A DNA stretch of 64,000 nucleotides from contig NZ_FQTV01000008.1 of NCBI RefSeq assembly GCF_900128905.1, positions 124,001-188,000 of the forward strand. The letters run 5' to 3'. This DNA comes from Bacteroides luti. GTDB taxonomy: Bacteria > Bacteroidota > Bacteroidia > Bacteroidales > Bacteroidaceae. Below, in pieces: positions 1 through 9,147 of the stretch. Both the position numbers and the translations under genes were made by a program. The stretch's first letter is position 1. Each line of letters begins with the position of its first letter. Below the pieces are notes generated by a model, which searched no databases, was not told the DNA's origin, and saw only the letters and a program-made list of their open reading frames with translations.

Positions 1-1082
1 CTATGAAAGCCAATTATATGGCTGATGTAGCCGGTTATGATGTACATGTTCTTTTAACAGAAGATGGAGAAGGGCCATCGTATTTCCCATTGTCAGAAAA
101 GATACATTTACATAATGTACATGTAAATTTTGATATACTCTACACTCTACCTATTTACAAAAGAGTATTTGCTTATTTGTGGAAACAGCGACTATATAAA
201 CAACGCCTGACTGATTTTTTAATTAAACTAAAGCCTGATATAACAGTCACAGCTATGCGTCGTGAAATCAATTTTATTAATGATATCCAGGATGGAAGTA
301 AAAAAGTTGGTGAAATACATTTTACACGAATTGGGTATAGAGAAGTTAACTTCAAATTTTTGCCAAATTTCGTAAATAAAGGAATCAGTCGCTTATGGAT
401 AAACAACTTACTGAAAGAAGTTAAACGGTTATCAGCTTTTGTTGTATTGAGCGAAGAAGATAAACTTAATTGGCCTAAATTGAAAAACATACAAGTTATA
501 TACAATCCAATTTCAATCAATACAAATATTTATTCCTACTGCCATTCTAAAAAAGTTATAGCAGTGGGGCGCTATACTTATCAGAAAGGGTTTGATTTAT
601 TAACGGATGCATGGAAAATAGTTACAGAAAAGCACCCTGATTGGGTCTTAAATATTTATGGAGGCGGAGATGCTGATCAATATAGAGAATTGGCTATTAA
701 AAAAGGAATAAGTAAAACATTTATCTGCAATGGTCCAACACATAACATTATAGATAAATATCTGGAGAGTTCTATTTTTGTTTTAAGTTCACGGTATGAA
801 GGTTTTGGTCTTGTAATAGCTGAAGCTATGGCTTGCGGCTTGCCCATAGTTTCATTTGCATGCCCATGTGGCCCTCAGGATATAATCAGTAATGAAGAGG
901 ATGGTTTTCTCGTAGAAAATGGGAATATAAGTTTATTGGCAAAAAAAATCGTTTATTTGATAGAAAATGAAAATAAAAGAGTCGAAATGGGGCGGAAAGC
1001 TATAGAATCTGTCAATCGCTTTAAAATGGAAAATATAGGCACGCAATGGGTGAAATTATTTGAATCAGTTATAAAAGAATAA
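1..1082 (+). CDS. Glycosyltransferase family 4, 5' end cut by window edge
   Basis: The reading frame is open to the left edge. The first ATG, at base 3, falls inside what looks like the first Rossmann domain: its opening residues (ANYMADVAGYDVHVLL) normally lie about 20 residues into a GT4 enzyme, so the true start is upstream of the window. The C-terminal nucleotide-sugar-binding half is clear, with AVGRYTYQKGFDLL followed by SSRYEGFGLVIAEAMACGLP, the EX7E-type donor-site motif. It probably adds a sugar to a lipid-linked or surface glycan at the cytoplasmic face of the inner membrane. The stop lies one base before the next ATG, so it is the first visible gene of a glycosyltransferase operon. 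Acceptor and sugar cannot be deduced. Confidence 0.9.
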   Translation, partial: MKANYMADVAGYDVHVLLTEDGEGPSYFPLSEKIHLHNVHVNFDILYTLPIYKRVFAYLWKQRLYKQRLTDFLIKLKPDITVTAMRREINFINDIQDGSKKVGEIHFTRIGYREVNFKFLPNFVNKGISRLWINNLLKEVKRLSAFVVLSEEDKLNWPKLKNIQVIYNPISINTNIYSYCHSKKVIAVGRYTYQKGFDLLTDAWKIVTEKHPDWVLNIYGGGDADQYRELAIKKGISKTFICNGPTHNIIDKYLESSIFVLSSRYEGFGLVIAEAMACGLPIVSFACPCGPQDIISNEEDGFLVENGNISLLAKKIVYLIENENKRVEMGRKAIESVNRFKMENIGTQWVKLFESVIKE

Positions 1083-1083
1083 T

Positions 1084-2154
1084 ATGTCTGAAATAAAAAT
1101 ACTAGATTTTAATTATGGGAAAGAATTTGAATATGAACAATATAAATCAGGTCCTTTCCCTAGTCATTCATTATATGGAATGATTGAATTAGAAAAAAAA
1201 GGTTATGAGGTAAAACATGTGTCCACTTCACGTAAATCAGGCATTAAAGGCATTATTGATAATACTCGCTTAATACTTAACAGTAAATGCAATATTCTTT
1301 TTTGCTCTTACATTTATATTATGCCTTTATTAGGAATTGCATTATTAAAAAAAATTGGATTATATAGAAAAATAAAAATTATAGGAGTAAGCCATACTAG
1401 TTTTCACGATGACTATAGTTTTATTAACAGGCTAATTTGTAAATTCGTATACCAGATTTTTGATCGAATATTTTTTCATTCATTAAAAAATATGGAAGAA
1501 GGTGCTGCAACTGGTATTTTAAAATCTGACAAACTCAAATTATTACATTGGGGCATTGATCTTAATTATTTAGATGAAACAATATGCTCAAGTGAAAACA
1601 AAACTGATTATTTCATTTCAACAGGAAGAGAATATCGTGATTTTCCAATTTTAATATCTGCTTTCTCACAGACAAATTTAGATCTTAAGATATATACTAA
1701 TAAGACTAATTATGAAAACAATTATGAATTTCTTTCAGAACTTAAGAATAAATATCCAAATATAGATATAGAATTTGTAACTAGAAATAAAGAGACTTCT
1801 ATTCATCTTGTAAACCTTACAGCTCAATCTTTTTGTGTAGTAATACCTTTACTAAAAGAAGCATCATATTATTGTGTTGGTCATACTTCAATCGTAGAAG
1901 CTCTTGCATTAGGAAAGCCTATTATCGTATCAGCAAATAATTATCACCCTATTGATGTAGAAAAAGAAAATGTAGGAATAAAAGTCAAATCTTCCGATCC
2001 TTCAGAGTGGATAAAAGCCATAACTTATCTTTATGAACACAAAGAAGAAGCTAAATTAATGGGCGAAAACGGAAAGAGGCTTGCACGTGAAAAATATAAT
2101 ATTGAAATTTGTGCAAATGAAATACTAAATAGTATAAATGAGGTTGCTTATTAA
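1084..2154 (+). CDS. GT4-like glycosyltransferase, copy 1 of a tandem pair
   Basis: A 356-residue protein starting one base after the preceding stop. The N-terminal half is poorly conserved and carries a short basic and hydrophobic stretch near residues 75-95. The C-terminal half ends in a GT4-like donor motif, GHTSIVEALALGKPIIVSAN, and a helix with GENGKRLAREKYN. It is a paralogue of the next gene. The N-terminal halves match moderately, but the last 89 codons are nearly identical in DNA. It probably acts in the same surface-glycan pathway as its neighbours. Very low GC, like the following gene, fits the common pattern of horizontally exchanged polysaccharide genes. The specific sugar is unknown. 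Confidence 0.85.
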   Translation: MSEIKILDFNYGKEFEYEQYKSGPFPSHSLYGMIELEKKGYEVKHVSTSRKSGIKGIIDNTRLILNSKCNILFCSYIYIMPLLGIALLKKIGLYRKIKIIGVSHTSFHDDYSFINRLICKFVYQIFDRIFFHSLKNMEEGAATGILKSDKLKLLHWGIDLNYLDETICSSENKTDYFISTGREYRDFPILISAFSQTNLDLKIYTNKTNYENNYEFLSELKNKYPNIDIEFVTRNKETSIHLVNLTAQSFCVVIPLLKEASYYCVGHTSIVEALALGKPIIVSANNYHPIDVEKENVGIKVKSSDPSEWIKAITYLYEHKEEAKLMGENGKRLAREKYNIEICANEILNSINEVAY

Positions 2155-2168
2155 AAATTTGGCTATAA

Positions 2169-3227
2169 ATGAAAATTTTAGATTTTAATTATGGAATAAA
2201 AACTCTTTATTCTTTATATCAACAAGGAAAATATCCCAGCCATTTGCTATATGGTATGGTAGAGTTGCAAAAAAAAGGCATTAGTATAGAATATTCATCA
2301 GTATCTAAAATGGATGGTATTAGAGGAATTATTAAAAACACACAAATTATTTTAAATAGCAAATGTGATGTAGTTTTTTTACACTATATTTTCACTAAAC
2401 CATTAATAGGAATTGCTATACTAAAAGCTCTGAAACTTTCTAAAATTAAAACTTTAGGAGTTTCTCATACTACTATTTATACAGGAAAGAACTCTATTGA
2501 AAGACTTTATTACAAGTTTTTATATAGAGCTTTTGACCAAATTTTTTTCCATTCTCCCCTGAATATGGAAGAAAGTCTTGCTACGGGGTTCATTACTAAA
2601 GAACAAACAGCGACACTACATTGGGGCGTAGAGCTTGATTTCTACAAAGAAATTAATAAATCTACAAATAAAAATAATGAATTCTTTATTTCTACAGGTA
2701 AAGAAAACAGAGATTTCAATATTTTACTTCAATCTTTTTCAAAAACAGATTTTAAATTAGAAATATATACAAACAAGATTAACTTTACTCAAGACTATAG
2801 TTTTTTATTAGAATACAAGCAAAAATTCCCTAATATTTCAATTAATATAATAGAGAATAATAGACTATCTATGTTTGAGCTATCTAAAAAATCAGCAGAA
2901 TCATATTGTATAGTAATTTCCTTATCAAAAGAATTATGTAATTATTGTGTTGGTCATACTTCAATCGTAGAAGCTCTTGCATTAGGAAAACCAATTATTG
3001 TATCAGCAAACGATTATCACCCTATTGATGTAGAAAAAGAACATATAGGAATCAAAGTCAAATCTTCAGATCCTTCAGACTGGATAAAAGCTATAACTTA
3101 TCTTTATGAACACAAAGAAGAAGCTAAAATAATGGGCGAAAACGGAAAAAGACTTGCCCGCGAAAAATATAATATTGAAATTTGTGCAAATGAAATATTA
3201 GACAGTATAACTTCTCTTTCAAAATAG
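2169..3227 (+). CDS. GT4-like glycosyltransferase, copy 2 of a tandem pair
   Basis: A 352-residue paralogue of the gene just upstream, separated from it by 14 bases. Both open with KILDFNYG and share SHLLYGM/SHSLYGM, NMEE.ATG, and LHWG. The donor-site segment CVGHTSIVEALALGKPII and everything C-terminal to it is almost the same sequence in both copies. The pair may add two related sugars in turn, or may be a duplication kept alike by gene conversion. No signal peptide is visible, so a cytoplasmic or membrane-peripheral location is expected. Confidence 0.85.
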   Translation: MKILDFNYGIKTLYSLYQQGKYPSHLLYGMVELQKKGISIEYSSVSKMDGIRGIIKNTQIILNSKCDVVFLHYIFTKPLIGIAILKALKLSKIKTLGVSHTTIYTGKNSIERLYYKFLYRAFDQIFFHSPLNMEESLATGFITKEQTATLHWGVELDFYKEINKSTNKNNEFFISTGKENRDFNILLQSFSKTDFKLEIYTNKINFTQDYSFLLEYKQKFPNISINIIENNRLSMFELSKKSAESYCIVISLSKELCNYCVGHTSIVEALALGKPIIVSANDYHPIDVEKEHIGIKVKSSDPSDWIKAITYLYEHKEEAKIMGENGKRLAREKYNIEICANEILDSITSLSK

Positions 3228-3271
3228 TAGAATAAATTGCAGTAAAAAATAATCAAAATTTTAATCCTAAA

Positions 3272-4120
3272 ATGTCTTGGTATACGAAATATCTATCAAT
3301 CTTTGAAAAGTCGCTGGAAGAAATTTCAGAAAATACAATAAAAGAGATTCAGCACAAATTAAAGTTGCAAAAGCAAGACTATCCTCTTGTTTCTGTTGTT
3401 GCAATAGCGCATAACGAAGAAAAAAGGATTTTAAGTTGCTTGTGGTCTTTGAGTGAGAATATCTGTGATTTTCCAATAGAAATTATTGTAGTAAATAACA
3501 ATTCGACAGATAGAACTACTGAGGTATTAGACTTATGTGGTGTAAAATGGTTTGATGAACCAAAGAAAGGACCCGGACACGCCCGACAGTGCGGTTTAGA
3601 CAATGCAAAGGGGAAATATTATATTTGCATAGATGCTGATACTCTTTATCCCCCACATTATATTCAAACGATGATAGACAAACTAAGAAAGCCAGAGGTA
3701 GCTTGTGTATTCTCTCTTTGGAGCTTTATGTCTGACAAAAATCATTCAAAATTTGGTCTGTTTTTCTACGAACTTCTTCGGGATATATACTTACTATTAC
3801 AATCTATCAAACGGCCAGAATTATGTGTTCGCGGTATGGTTTTTGGATTTAATACTGAAATGGGACGCAAAATTGGATTCAGAACAGATATTATCCGAGG
3901 GGAAGATGGTTCATTAGCATATGCTTTAAAAGAATATGGGAAATTAGTATTCATAACTAATAGAAAGGCTAGAGCTCTAACAGGTAATAGTACACTAAAT
4001 GCCGATGGTTCTTTTTTTAAAAGCTTTTTGAATAGATTGATTAAAGCATTAAATAATGCAACTAATTTATTCTCTGCAAAGAACAATTACAAAGACGAAG
4101 ACTCTAATCTGATAAAATAG
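3272..4120 (+). CDS. Glycosyltransferase family 2
   Basis: A 282-residue inverting GT-A enzyme. The fold starts near residue 39 with VSVVAIAHNEE, followed by IEIIVVNNNSTDRT and the metal- and nucleotide-binding DAD motif at residues 121-123. A conserved RGMVFGFNTEMGR and RGEDGSLAYAL follow, matching the ED motif near the acceptor site. The first 35 residues form a charged helix outside the catalytic domain. No clear membrane span is seen. It lies between GT4 genes on the same strand and is probably part of the same glycan assembly operon. Confidence 0.88.
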   Translation: MSWYTKYLSIFEKSLEEISENTIKEIQHKLKLQKQDYPLVSVVAIAHNEEKRILSCLWSLSENICDFPIEIIVVNNNSTDRTTEVLDLCGVKWFDEPKKGPGHARQCGLDNAKGKYYICIDADTLYPPHYIQTMIDKLRKPEVACVFSLWSFMSDKNHSKFGLFFYELLRDIYLLLQSIKRPELCVRGMVFGFNTEMGRKIGFRTDIIRGEDGSLAYALKEYGKLVFITNRKARALTGNSTLNADGSFFKSFLNRLIKALNNATNLFSAKNNYKDEDSNLIK

Positions 4121-4129
4121 AAAAAATTA

Positions 4130-5248
4130 ATGCAACCAATAAATGTATTAGAAGTTATAAGACAAGGTCAGGTTGGCGGAGGGGAATCTCATTTGCTTGA
4201 TTTAGTTGCCGGTTTTGATAACACAATAAATCCAATTATTTTAGCATTTACTCCGGGACAGATGATTGATACACTTAGGGCTAATGGAGTGAAATGTTAT
4301 GTAATAGAAACCTCCCACCCTTTCGATTTTAGAATTATCAAACAAATTGGTGAAATAATTAAAAAGGAAAGTATTCAGATTATTCATGCGCACGGAAGCA
4401 GGGCGGCTTCGAATGTTGCTTTAATAGCAAAAATAAAGAATATTCCTTTAGTATATACTGTGCACGGATGGAGCTTTCATCAGGATCAATCTGCCATAGT
4501 CGGTTTCTTGAGGGCAAAAAGTGAAAAAGCAATCTGTACTCTTAGTAATCAGGTTATTTGTGTTTCTAAGAGCAACCAGCAAACTGGTATCCAGACTTTT
4601 GGACTAAAAAATTCTGTAGTTATTGAAAACGGGATCAATTTATCACGGTTTAATCCAAACAATTCTTTCAAAGATATCAGAAAGGAATTTGGCTTTAGCG
4701 ATGATGATTTTATTGTGGGCTTTATAGGGAGGGTTACTTTACAAAAGGATCCAATAAATTTCATTAAAAGCATTACTATAGCTCATAAGCAAAACACGAA
4801 AATTAAAGCTCTTTTTGTTGGCGAGGGTGAATTGAAAGACGAAGCAATGAATTATATAAAAGAGAATTCTTTGGAAGATATAATAAAAACTTCGAATTTC
4901 AGAAATGATGTTCCAGATTTATTAAACTCAATAGATGTGTTCTGCCTGCCTAGTCTATGGGAAGGACTTTCTATTGCACTACTAGAGGCTATGGCAATGA
5001 AAAAAGCACTGGTTGTTACTCCAACAGACGGGACAAAAGAAGTTATTACTGATAAACAGAATGGATTAATTGCAAAATATAGCGATCCTGAAAATCTTGC
5101 GCTACAATATATTACTTATATCAAAGACTCTACTCTAAAAGAAAAATGTGAAAAAGAAGCTAAAAGACTAATCGAAGAACGTTTCGATAGTAAAAGGGTT
5201 TCTGAAAAAGTATCTGAAATATATAAATCATTCATCAAGCACTCATGA
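4130..5248 (+). CDS. Glycosyltransferase family 4
   Basis: A 372-residue retaining GT-B enzyme, complete at both ends. The N-domain begins with INVLEVIRQGQVGGGESHLLDLV, the glycine loop typical of GT4, and contains IIHAHGSRAASNVALIAK. The C-domain has VGFIGRVTLQKDP, the pattern seen before the donor site, and then LPSLWEGLSIALLEAMAMKKALV with the EX7E glutamates. Its last four bases overlap the start of the next gene (ATGA), indicating translational coupling. It probably builds the same polysaccharide as its neighbours. Confidence 0.92.
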   Translation: MQPINVLEVIRQGQVGGGESHLLDLVAGFDNTINPIILAFTPGQMIDTLRANGVKCYVIETSHPFDFRIIKQIGEIIKKESIQIIHAHGSRAASNVALIAKIKNIPLVYTVHGWSFHQDQSAIVGFLRAKSEKAICTLSNQVICVSKSNQQTGIQTFGLKNSVVIENGINLSRFNPNNSFKDIRKEFGFSDDDFIVGFIGRVTLQKDPINFIKSITIAHKQNTKIKALFVGEGELKDEAMNYIKENSLEDIIKTSNFRNDVPDLLNSIDVFCLPSLWEGLSIALLEAMAMKKALVVTPTDGTKEVITDKQNGLIAKYSDPENLALQYITYIKDSTLKEKCEKEAKRLIEERFDSKRVSEKVSEIYKSFIKHS

Positions 5249-6429
5249 AATCTCTTGAAATAACATTCTGGTTAAGCTTGATAATAGTATTTTATACCTA
5301 TCTGGGATATGGCATCGTTCTTTACTTGCTGGTAAAAACAAAAGAACTATTCTCAAAACAAAAAGCAAAGGCTTTACCAGCAAAAGAAAACTTACCGGAG
5401 GTAACTCTGTTTATAACGGCTTTCAACGAGGAAGCTGTGGTGAAGGATAAAATGGATAATTGCCGAGCTCTGGATTATCCCAACGATAAGCTAAAGATTG
5501 TATGGGTAACGGATGGTAGCAATGACAACACGAATGAATTACTGAAAGCTTACGCGGAGGTTACTGTATTGTTTCAACCAAAACGCCAGGGAAAGACTGC
5601 TGCATTAAACCGAGGAATGAGGTTTATATCCTCTCCTATTGTGATATTTACAGATGCAAATACGATGATTAACCGGGAGGCTATAATGGAAATAACCAGT
5701 GAATTCTCTGATTCAAAAGTGGGATGCGTTGCCGGAGAGAAAAGGATTGCAGCAAAAGAAAAGGATGGTGCTGCCGGTGGCGGTGAAGGCATCTATTGGA
5801 AATATGAATCAGCACTTAAAGCATTGGATTCCAGACTGTATTCGGCAGTGGGTGCAGCCGGTGAGTTATTTGCTATTCGCAAGGAACTGTTCGAAGAGAT
5901 GGAAAGAGATACCTTACTGGATGATTTTATTCTTTCACTCCGGATTGCTCAAAAGGGATATAAGATTGCTTATTGCGACAAGGCTTATGCTATTGAATCG
6001 GCTTCTGCCAATATGAATGAGGAGGAGAAAAGAAAGGTGAGAATAGCTGCTGGAGGTTTACAATCAATATGGAGATTACGCTCTCTGCTTAATGTTTTTC
6101 GTTATGGGATATTGAGTTTTCAGTATATATCTCACCGGGTGTTGAGATGGTCGCTAACTCCTATATTACTTTTTTTGATGTTACCGCTTAATATAATACT
6201 GGTTTCAGAGATGAATACTGATATCTATACCATGCTATTATTCTTACAAGTGCTGTTCTATGTATTAGGATTATGGGGATATTACCTTTCTACCAAGCAA
6301 ATAAAAAACAAAGTCTTGTTTATTCCTTACTATTTCCTCTTTATGAATGTCAATGTTTTTAAAGGATTTATTTATCTGAAAAACAAAAATGCGACTGGAA
6401 TATGGGAAAAGGCCAACAGATCTGTTTAA
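5245..6429 (+). CDS. Membrane-bound glycosyltransferase family 2
   Basis: A 394-residue GT2 enzyme. An N-terminal transmembrane helix (about residues 8-30) is followed by the GT-A domain: ITAFNEE near 57, VTDGSNDNT near 88, and the metal-binding TDAN at 137-140. A DDFILSLR block carries the likely general base, and there are three hydrophobic segments after residue 300. This arrangement resembles cellulose synthase-like or hyaluronan synthase-like transferases that couple synthesis to the membrane. The start overlaps the preceding stop by four bases. It is the last gene of the glycosyltransferase run; a gap of 93 bases with its own promoter-like box separates it from the kinase. Confidence 0.9.
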   Translation: MKSLEITFWLSLIIVFYTYLGYGIVLYLLVKTKELFSKQKAKALPAKENLPEVTLFITAFNEEAVVKDKMDNCRALDYPNDKLKIVWVTDGSNDNTNELLKAYAEVTVLFQPKRQGKTAALNRGMRFISSPIVIFTDANTMINREAIMEITSEFSDSKVGCVAGEKRIAAKEKDGAAGGGEGIYWKYESALKALDSRLYSAVGAAGELFAIRKELFEEMERDTLLDDFILSLRIAQKGYKIAYCDKAYAIESASANMNEEEKRKVRIAAGGLQSIWRLRSLLNVFRYGILSFQYISHRVLRWSLTPILLFLMLPLNIILVSEMNTDIYTMLLFLQVLFYVLGLWGYYLSTKQIKNKVLFIPYYFLFMNVNVFKGFIYLKNKNATGIWEKANRSV

Positions 6430-6467
6430 TTTTTGCACAAAAAGTCAGGTCCTTTTAATTTTTTTTC

Positions 6468-6475
6468 TATATTTG
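6468..6475 (+). promoter_or_regulatory. Bacteroidetes -7 box upstream of hybrid kinase
   Basis: TATATTTG matches the TAnnTTTG consensus exactly and sits 47 bases before the kinase ATG. I find no TTTG at the expected -33 spacing, so only half of the promoter is supported. Confidence 0.4.
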
Positions 6476-6522
6476 TTGAATATTTCTTACGTATTAATCT
6501 CTAAAATCTAAGACGAAGAATA

Positions 6523-9144
6523 ATGACAAGAATATTGCACGACCCACAAAACTCAGATAAGATTCTACAGATGACTGCAGATACAATGTTTTTAGTTGAT
6601 TACGAAGGCATCTGTGTTGATTTGGTGGTATATGCAAACCGAGGTTTTTTTAGGAGAAGAAAGAATCTTATCGGTGAAAATTTCTTTAATTTGTTACCGG
6701 AAAAAACATATTCTGCTATTAAAAAAGACTTTGAAAAAGTCAAAGAGAACAAAATTGTTTCATCTAAAAATTATGAGCTTCCTCTTAGTGAAGGCACTTT
6801 CTATTTTAAGTGCATTATGCAACCTTTCGATGAAAATCTGATATTGTGTCAATACAGAGACATTACTAACAGAGCACGTACTAAATTGCAGCTGGAGAAA
6901 ACGAATAACGAACTGCGGGAGATTGAAAAAGCAGCCAAAATCAGCCAATGGAAGTATAATTATAGAACTCAGATATTTAGTTATAAAGGATATTCCGGGG
7001 GATTGGCTAACAGCGATCATTTTAAAAATATAACTCTGGAAGCTTATCTGGAAATAATACACCGTGATGATCGTGCCGGATTTCTTATATGGATAAATAA
7101 TATTCTTCATCATACGAGTGCGGATACTGCGGATACTCATGAATACAGAATTTTAGTAAAAAAGGAGTTCTTATTTCTCAGACTTAAGGTTTTAAACATA
7201 AGTGCTTCTGAGGAGAATAAAGAGATTGAAGGTTTCTGCCAGAATATCACGGATATTATTAAGCTGGATGAAAATCTGGGAACCATTACCAAAGCTGTAA
7301 ATTTTGCTTCGGAAGATATTTTTGCTTTTAAACCGGATGGGACACTGGTTTTTGCCAATGAACAGTTTCGCAAGCATTATCTTTTGACTGATGATAATGA
7401 TCTATCTGCAATCAAAATTAATAAGTTGCCGATAAAAAAAGAGCTGAAGGAAAGATGGATGAATATCCGTAGTGAATTTTCACAGCTAACTGACATTGTG
7501 CGGTTTGTTGAAGAAAAACCTTTTCCACATCTGAAAGAGATTCTGGCTTTTGATTTTTTCTCTTATATCATTAAGGACTCTGAAGATGAAGAGATTATCT
7601 GGACGTTTGGACGTGATATTTCTGAGCAAATAAGATACGACGAACAAACAAAAGAGGTAAATCAGATTATGAATACTGTTCTGGAGAATATACCTCTTGC
7701 TATTTCTGTAAAAGACACGGGAAACGACTTACGATATATCTATCGAAATAAAGTTACCTATGTGAGTATGAAAGATACCAATGTTATTGGTAAAACCGAT
7801 TTTGATATTTACCCTGACGAAATAGCCATAACATACAGAAATGAAGATTTATCTGTTATTAAAAACAGAGAGCCTATTATATATAGCAAAGAAGTTGTCA
7901 ATAATGAGAAAGGTAAATTTATTATTCACAAACAGAAGTTGCTTGTAGAGAATGGAAACAGACCTCCACTTATTATTGTTTTAGAATCTGATATCACTAA
8001 CATGAAGAAGATGGAGAGTGAACTGATTAGTGCTAAAGAGAAGGCTGAAAAGTCTGATATGCTAAAATCGGCCTTTCTTGCTAATATGAGTCACGAAATA
8101 CGTACTCCATTGAATGCTATTGTTGGATTCTCGAGAGTTATTGCTGATACGCAGAATGCGCAAGAGAGAATGGACTATTACAAAATAGTTGAATCAAACA
8201 ACAGCAGGTTATTGCAGCTGATCAATGAGATTCTTGATCTTTCGAGAATTGAATCGGGCATAATGGAGTTTGCTGAAGAACCTATAAACCTAGGTGTGAT
8301 GTGCCAGGAGGTTTTTGATGCACACCGATTCCGTACTCCGGAAAATGTTCAGCTTCTTTTTGAAGAATCAGACGCTGATTTATGGATATACAGTGACAAG
8401 AACAGATTGATTCAGGTTTTCTCTAACCTGATAGGCAATGCTTTTAAATTCACTAATGAAGGTAGTATCCGGTTTGGGTATAAGATTAATAATGAGGAAA
8501 TAGAGTGTTATGTAAAAGATACAGGCATAGGATTTCCTAAAGAGAAAGCAAAGAATGTTTTTGAACGTTTTGCAAAGCTAAATACTACTGTACAAGGAAC
8601 CGGGCTGGGTCTTTCTATCTGTAAATCGATAGTGGAAAAGCTGGGAGGAACAATCTGGGCAAAATCTGATGTGGGACAAGGGGCTGAGTTTTTCTTTACT
8701 CTTCCTTATATAGCGCCTCAAAAAGAGTCTGTTAATGAAATAACAGCTGAAGAAGATGATGATTCAAAGGATATTGAGCTATCTGAAAAGAAGGATACGC
8801 TGATATTGGTTGCAGAAGACAACGATAGCAATTTTAAATTGCTAAATGTAATGATTGGTAAAAAGGTTACTTTGGTGCATGCACATGATGGAATAGAAGC
8901 AATAACTATGTTTGAAGAGTACAAACCCGACTTAATCCTTATGGATATAAAGATGCCAAACATGGATGGACTGGATGCTACTCGCGTTATCAGACAGGTC
9001 TCTCCCGAGATTCCAATCATTGCTTTAAGTGCTTTTGTATATGATGATGATGTAAAAGCGGCTCTTTTATGCGGATGCAACGAATTTATTCCAAAACCTG
9101 TTTCTCAAGACAAACTAACTGACATTCTGAGAAAATATTTATAA
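6523..9144 (+). CDS. PAS-rich hybrid histidine kinase with receiver domain
   Basis: An 873-residue cytoplasmic sensor kinase with no membrane span. The first roughly 480 residues contain several PAS-like segments, the clearest around residues 385-500 after a coiled linker (NVIGKTDFDIYPDE). HisKA follows with SHEIRTPLNA; the phosphorylated His is residue 524. The ATPase domain shows the N box (NLIGNAFKFTN), G1 (DTGIGFP) and G2 (GTGLGLSI). A C-terminal receiver has LILMDIKMPNMDG, with Asp 808 as the phosphoacceptor. There is no DNA-binding output, so phosphate must pass to another protein or the receiver acts alone. It is followed after three bases by a phosphatase-superfamily membrane protein, suggesting one transcript. 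The signal is unknown. Confidence 0.93.
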   Translation: MTRILHDPQNSDKILQMTADTMFLVDYEGICVDLVVYANRGFFRRRKNLIGENFFNLLPEKTYSAIKKDFEKVKENKIVSSKNYELPLSEGTFYFKCIMQPFDENLILCQYRDITNRARTKLQLEKTNNELREIEKAAKISQWKYNYRTQIFSYKGYSGGLANSDHFKNITLEAYLEIIHRDDRAGFLIWINNILHHTSADTADTHEYRILVKKEFLFLRLKVLNISASEENKEIEGFCQNITDIIKLDENLGTITKAVNFASEDIFAFKPDGTLVFANEQFRKHYLLTDDNDLSAIKINKLPIKKELKERWMNIRSEFSQLTDIVRFVEEKPFPHLKEILAFDFFSYIIKDSEDEEIIWTFGRDISEQIRYDEQTKEVNQIMNTVLENIPLAISVKDTGNDLRYIYRNKVTYVSMKDTNVIGKTDFDIYPDEIAITYRNEDLSVIKNREPIIYSKEVVNNEKGKFIIHKQKLLVENGNRPPLIIVLESDITNMKKMESELISAKEKAEKSDMLKSAFLANMSHEIRTPLNAIVGFSRVIADTQNAQERMDYYKIVESNNSRLLQLINEILDLSRIESGIMEFAEEPINLGVMCQEVFDAHRFRTPENVQLLFEESDADLWIYSDKNRLIQVFSNLIGNAFKFTNEGSIRFGYKINNEEIECYVKDTGIGFPKEKAKNVFERFAKLNTTVQGTGLGLSICKSIVEKLGGTIWAKSDVGQGAEFFFTLPYIAPQKESVNEITAEEDDDSKDIELSEKKDTLILVAEDNDSNFKLLNVMIGKKVTLVHAHDGIEAITMFEEYKPDLILMDIKMPNMDGLDATRVIRQVSPEIPIIALSAFVYDDDVKAALLCGCNEFIPKPVSQDKLTDILRKYL

Positions 9145-9147
9145 CGA

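Noticed and set aside
173..520. 115-codon minus-strand frame in the first glycosyltransferase
   Set aside because: It is the shadow of a clear coding frame on the plus strand, with no recognisable motif and no promoter.
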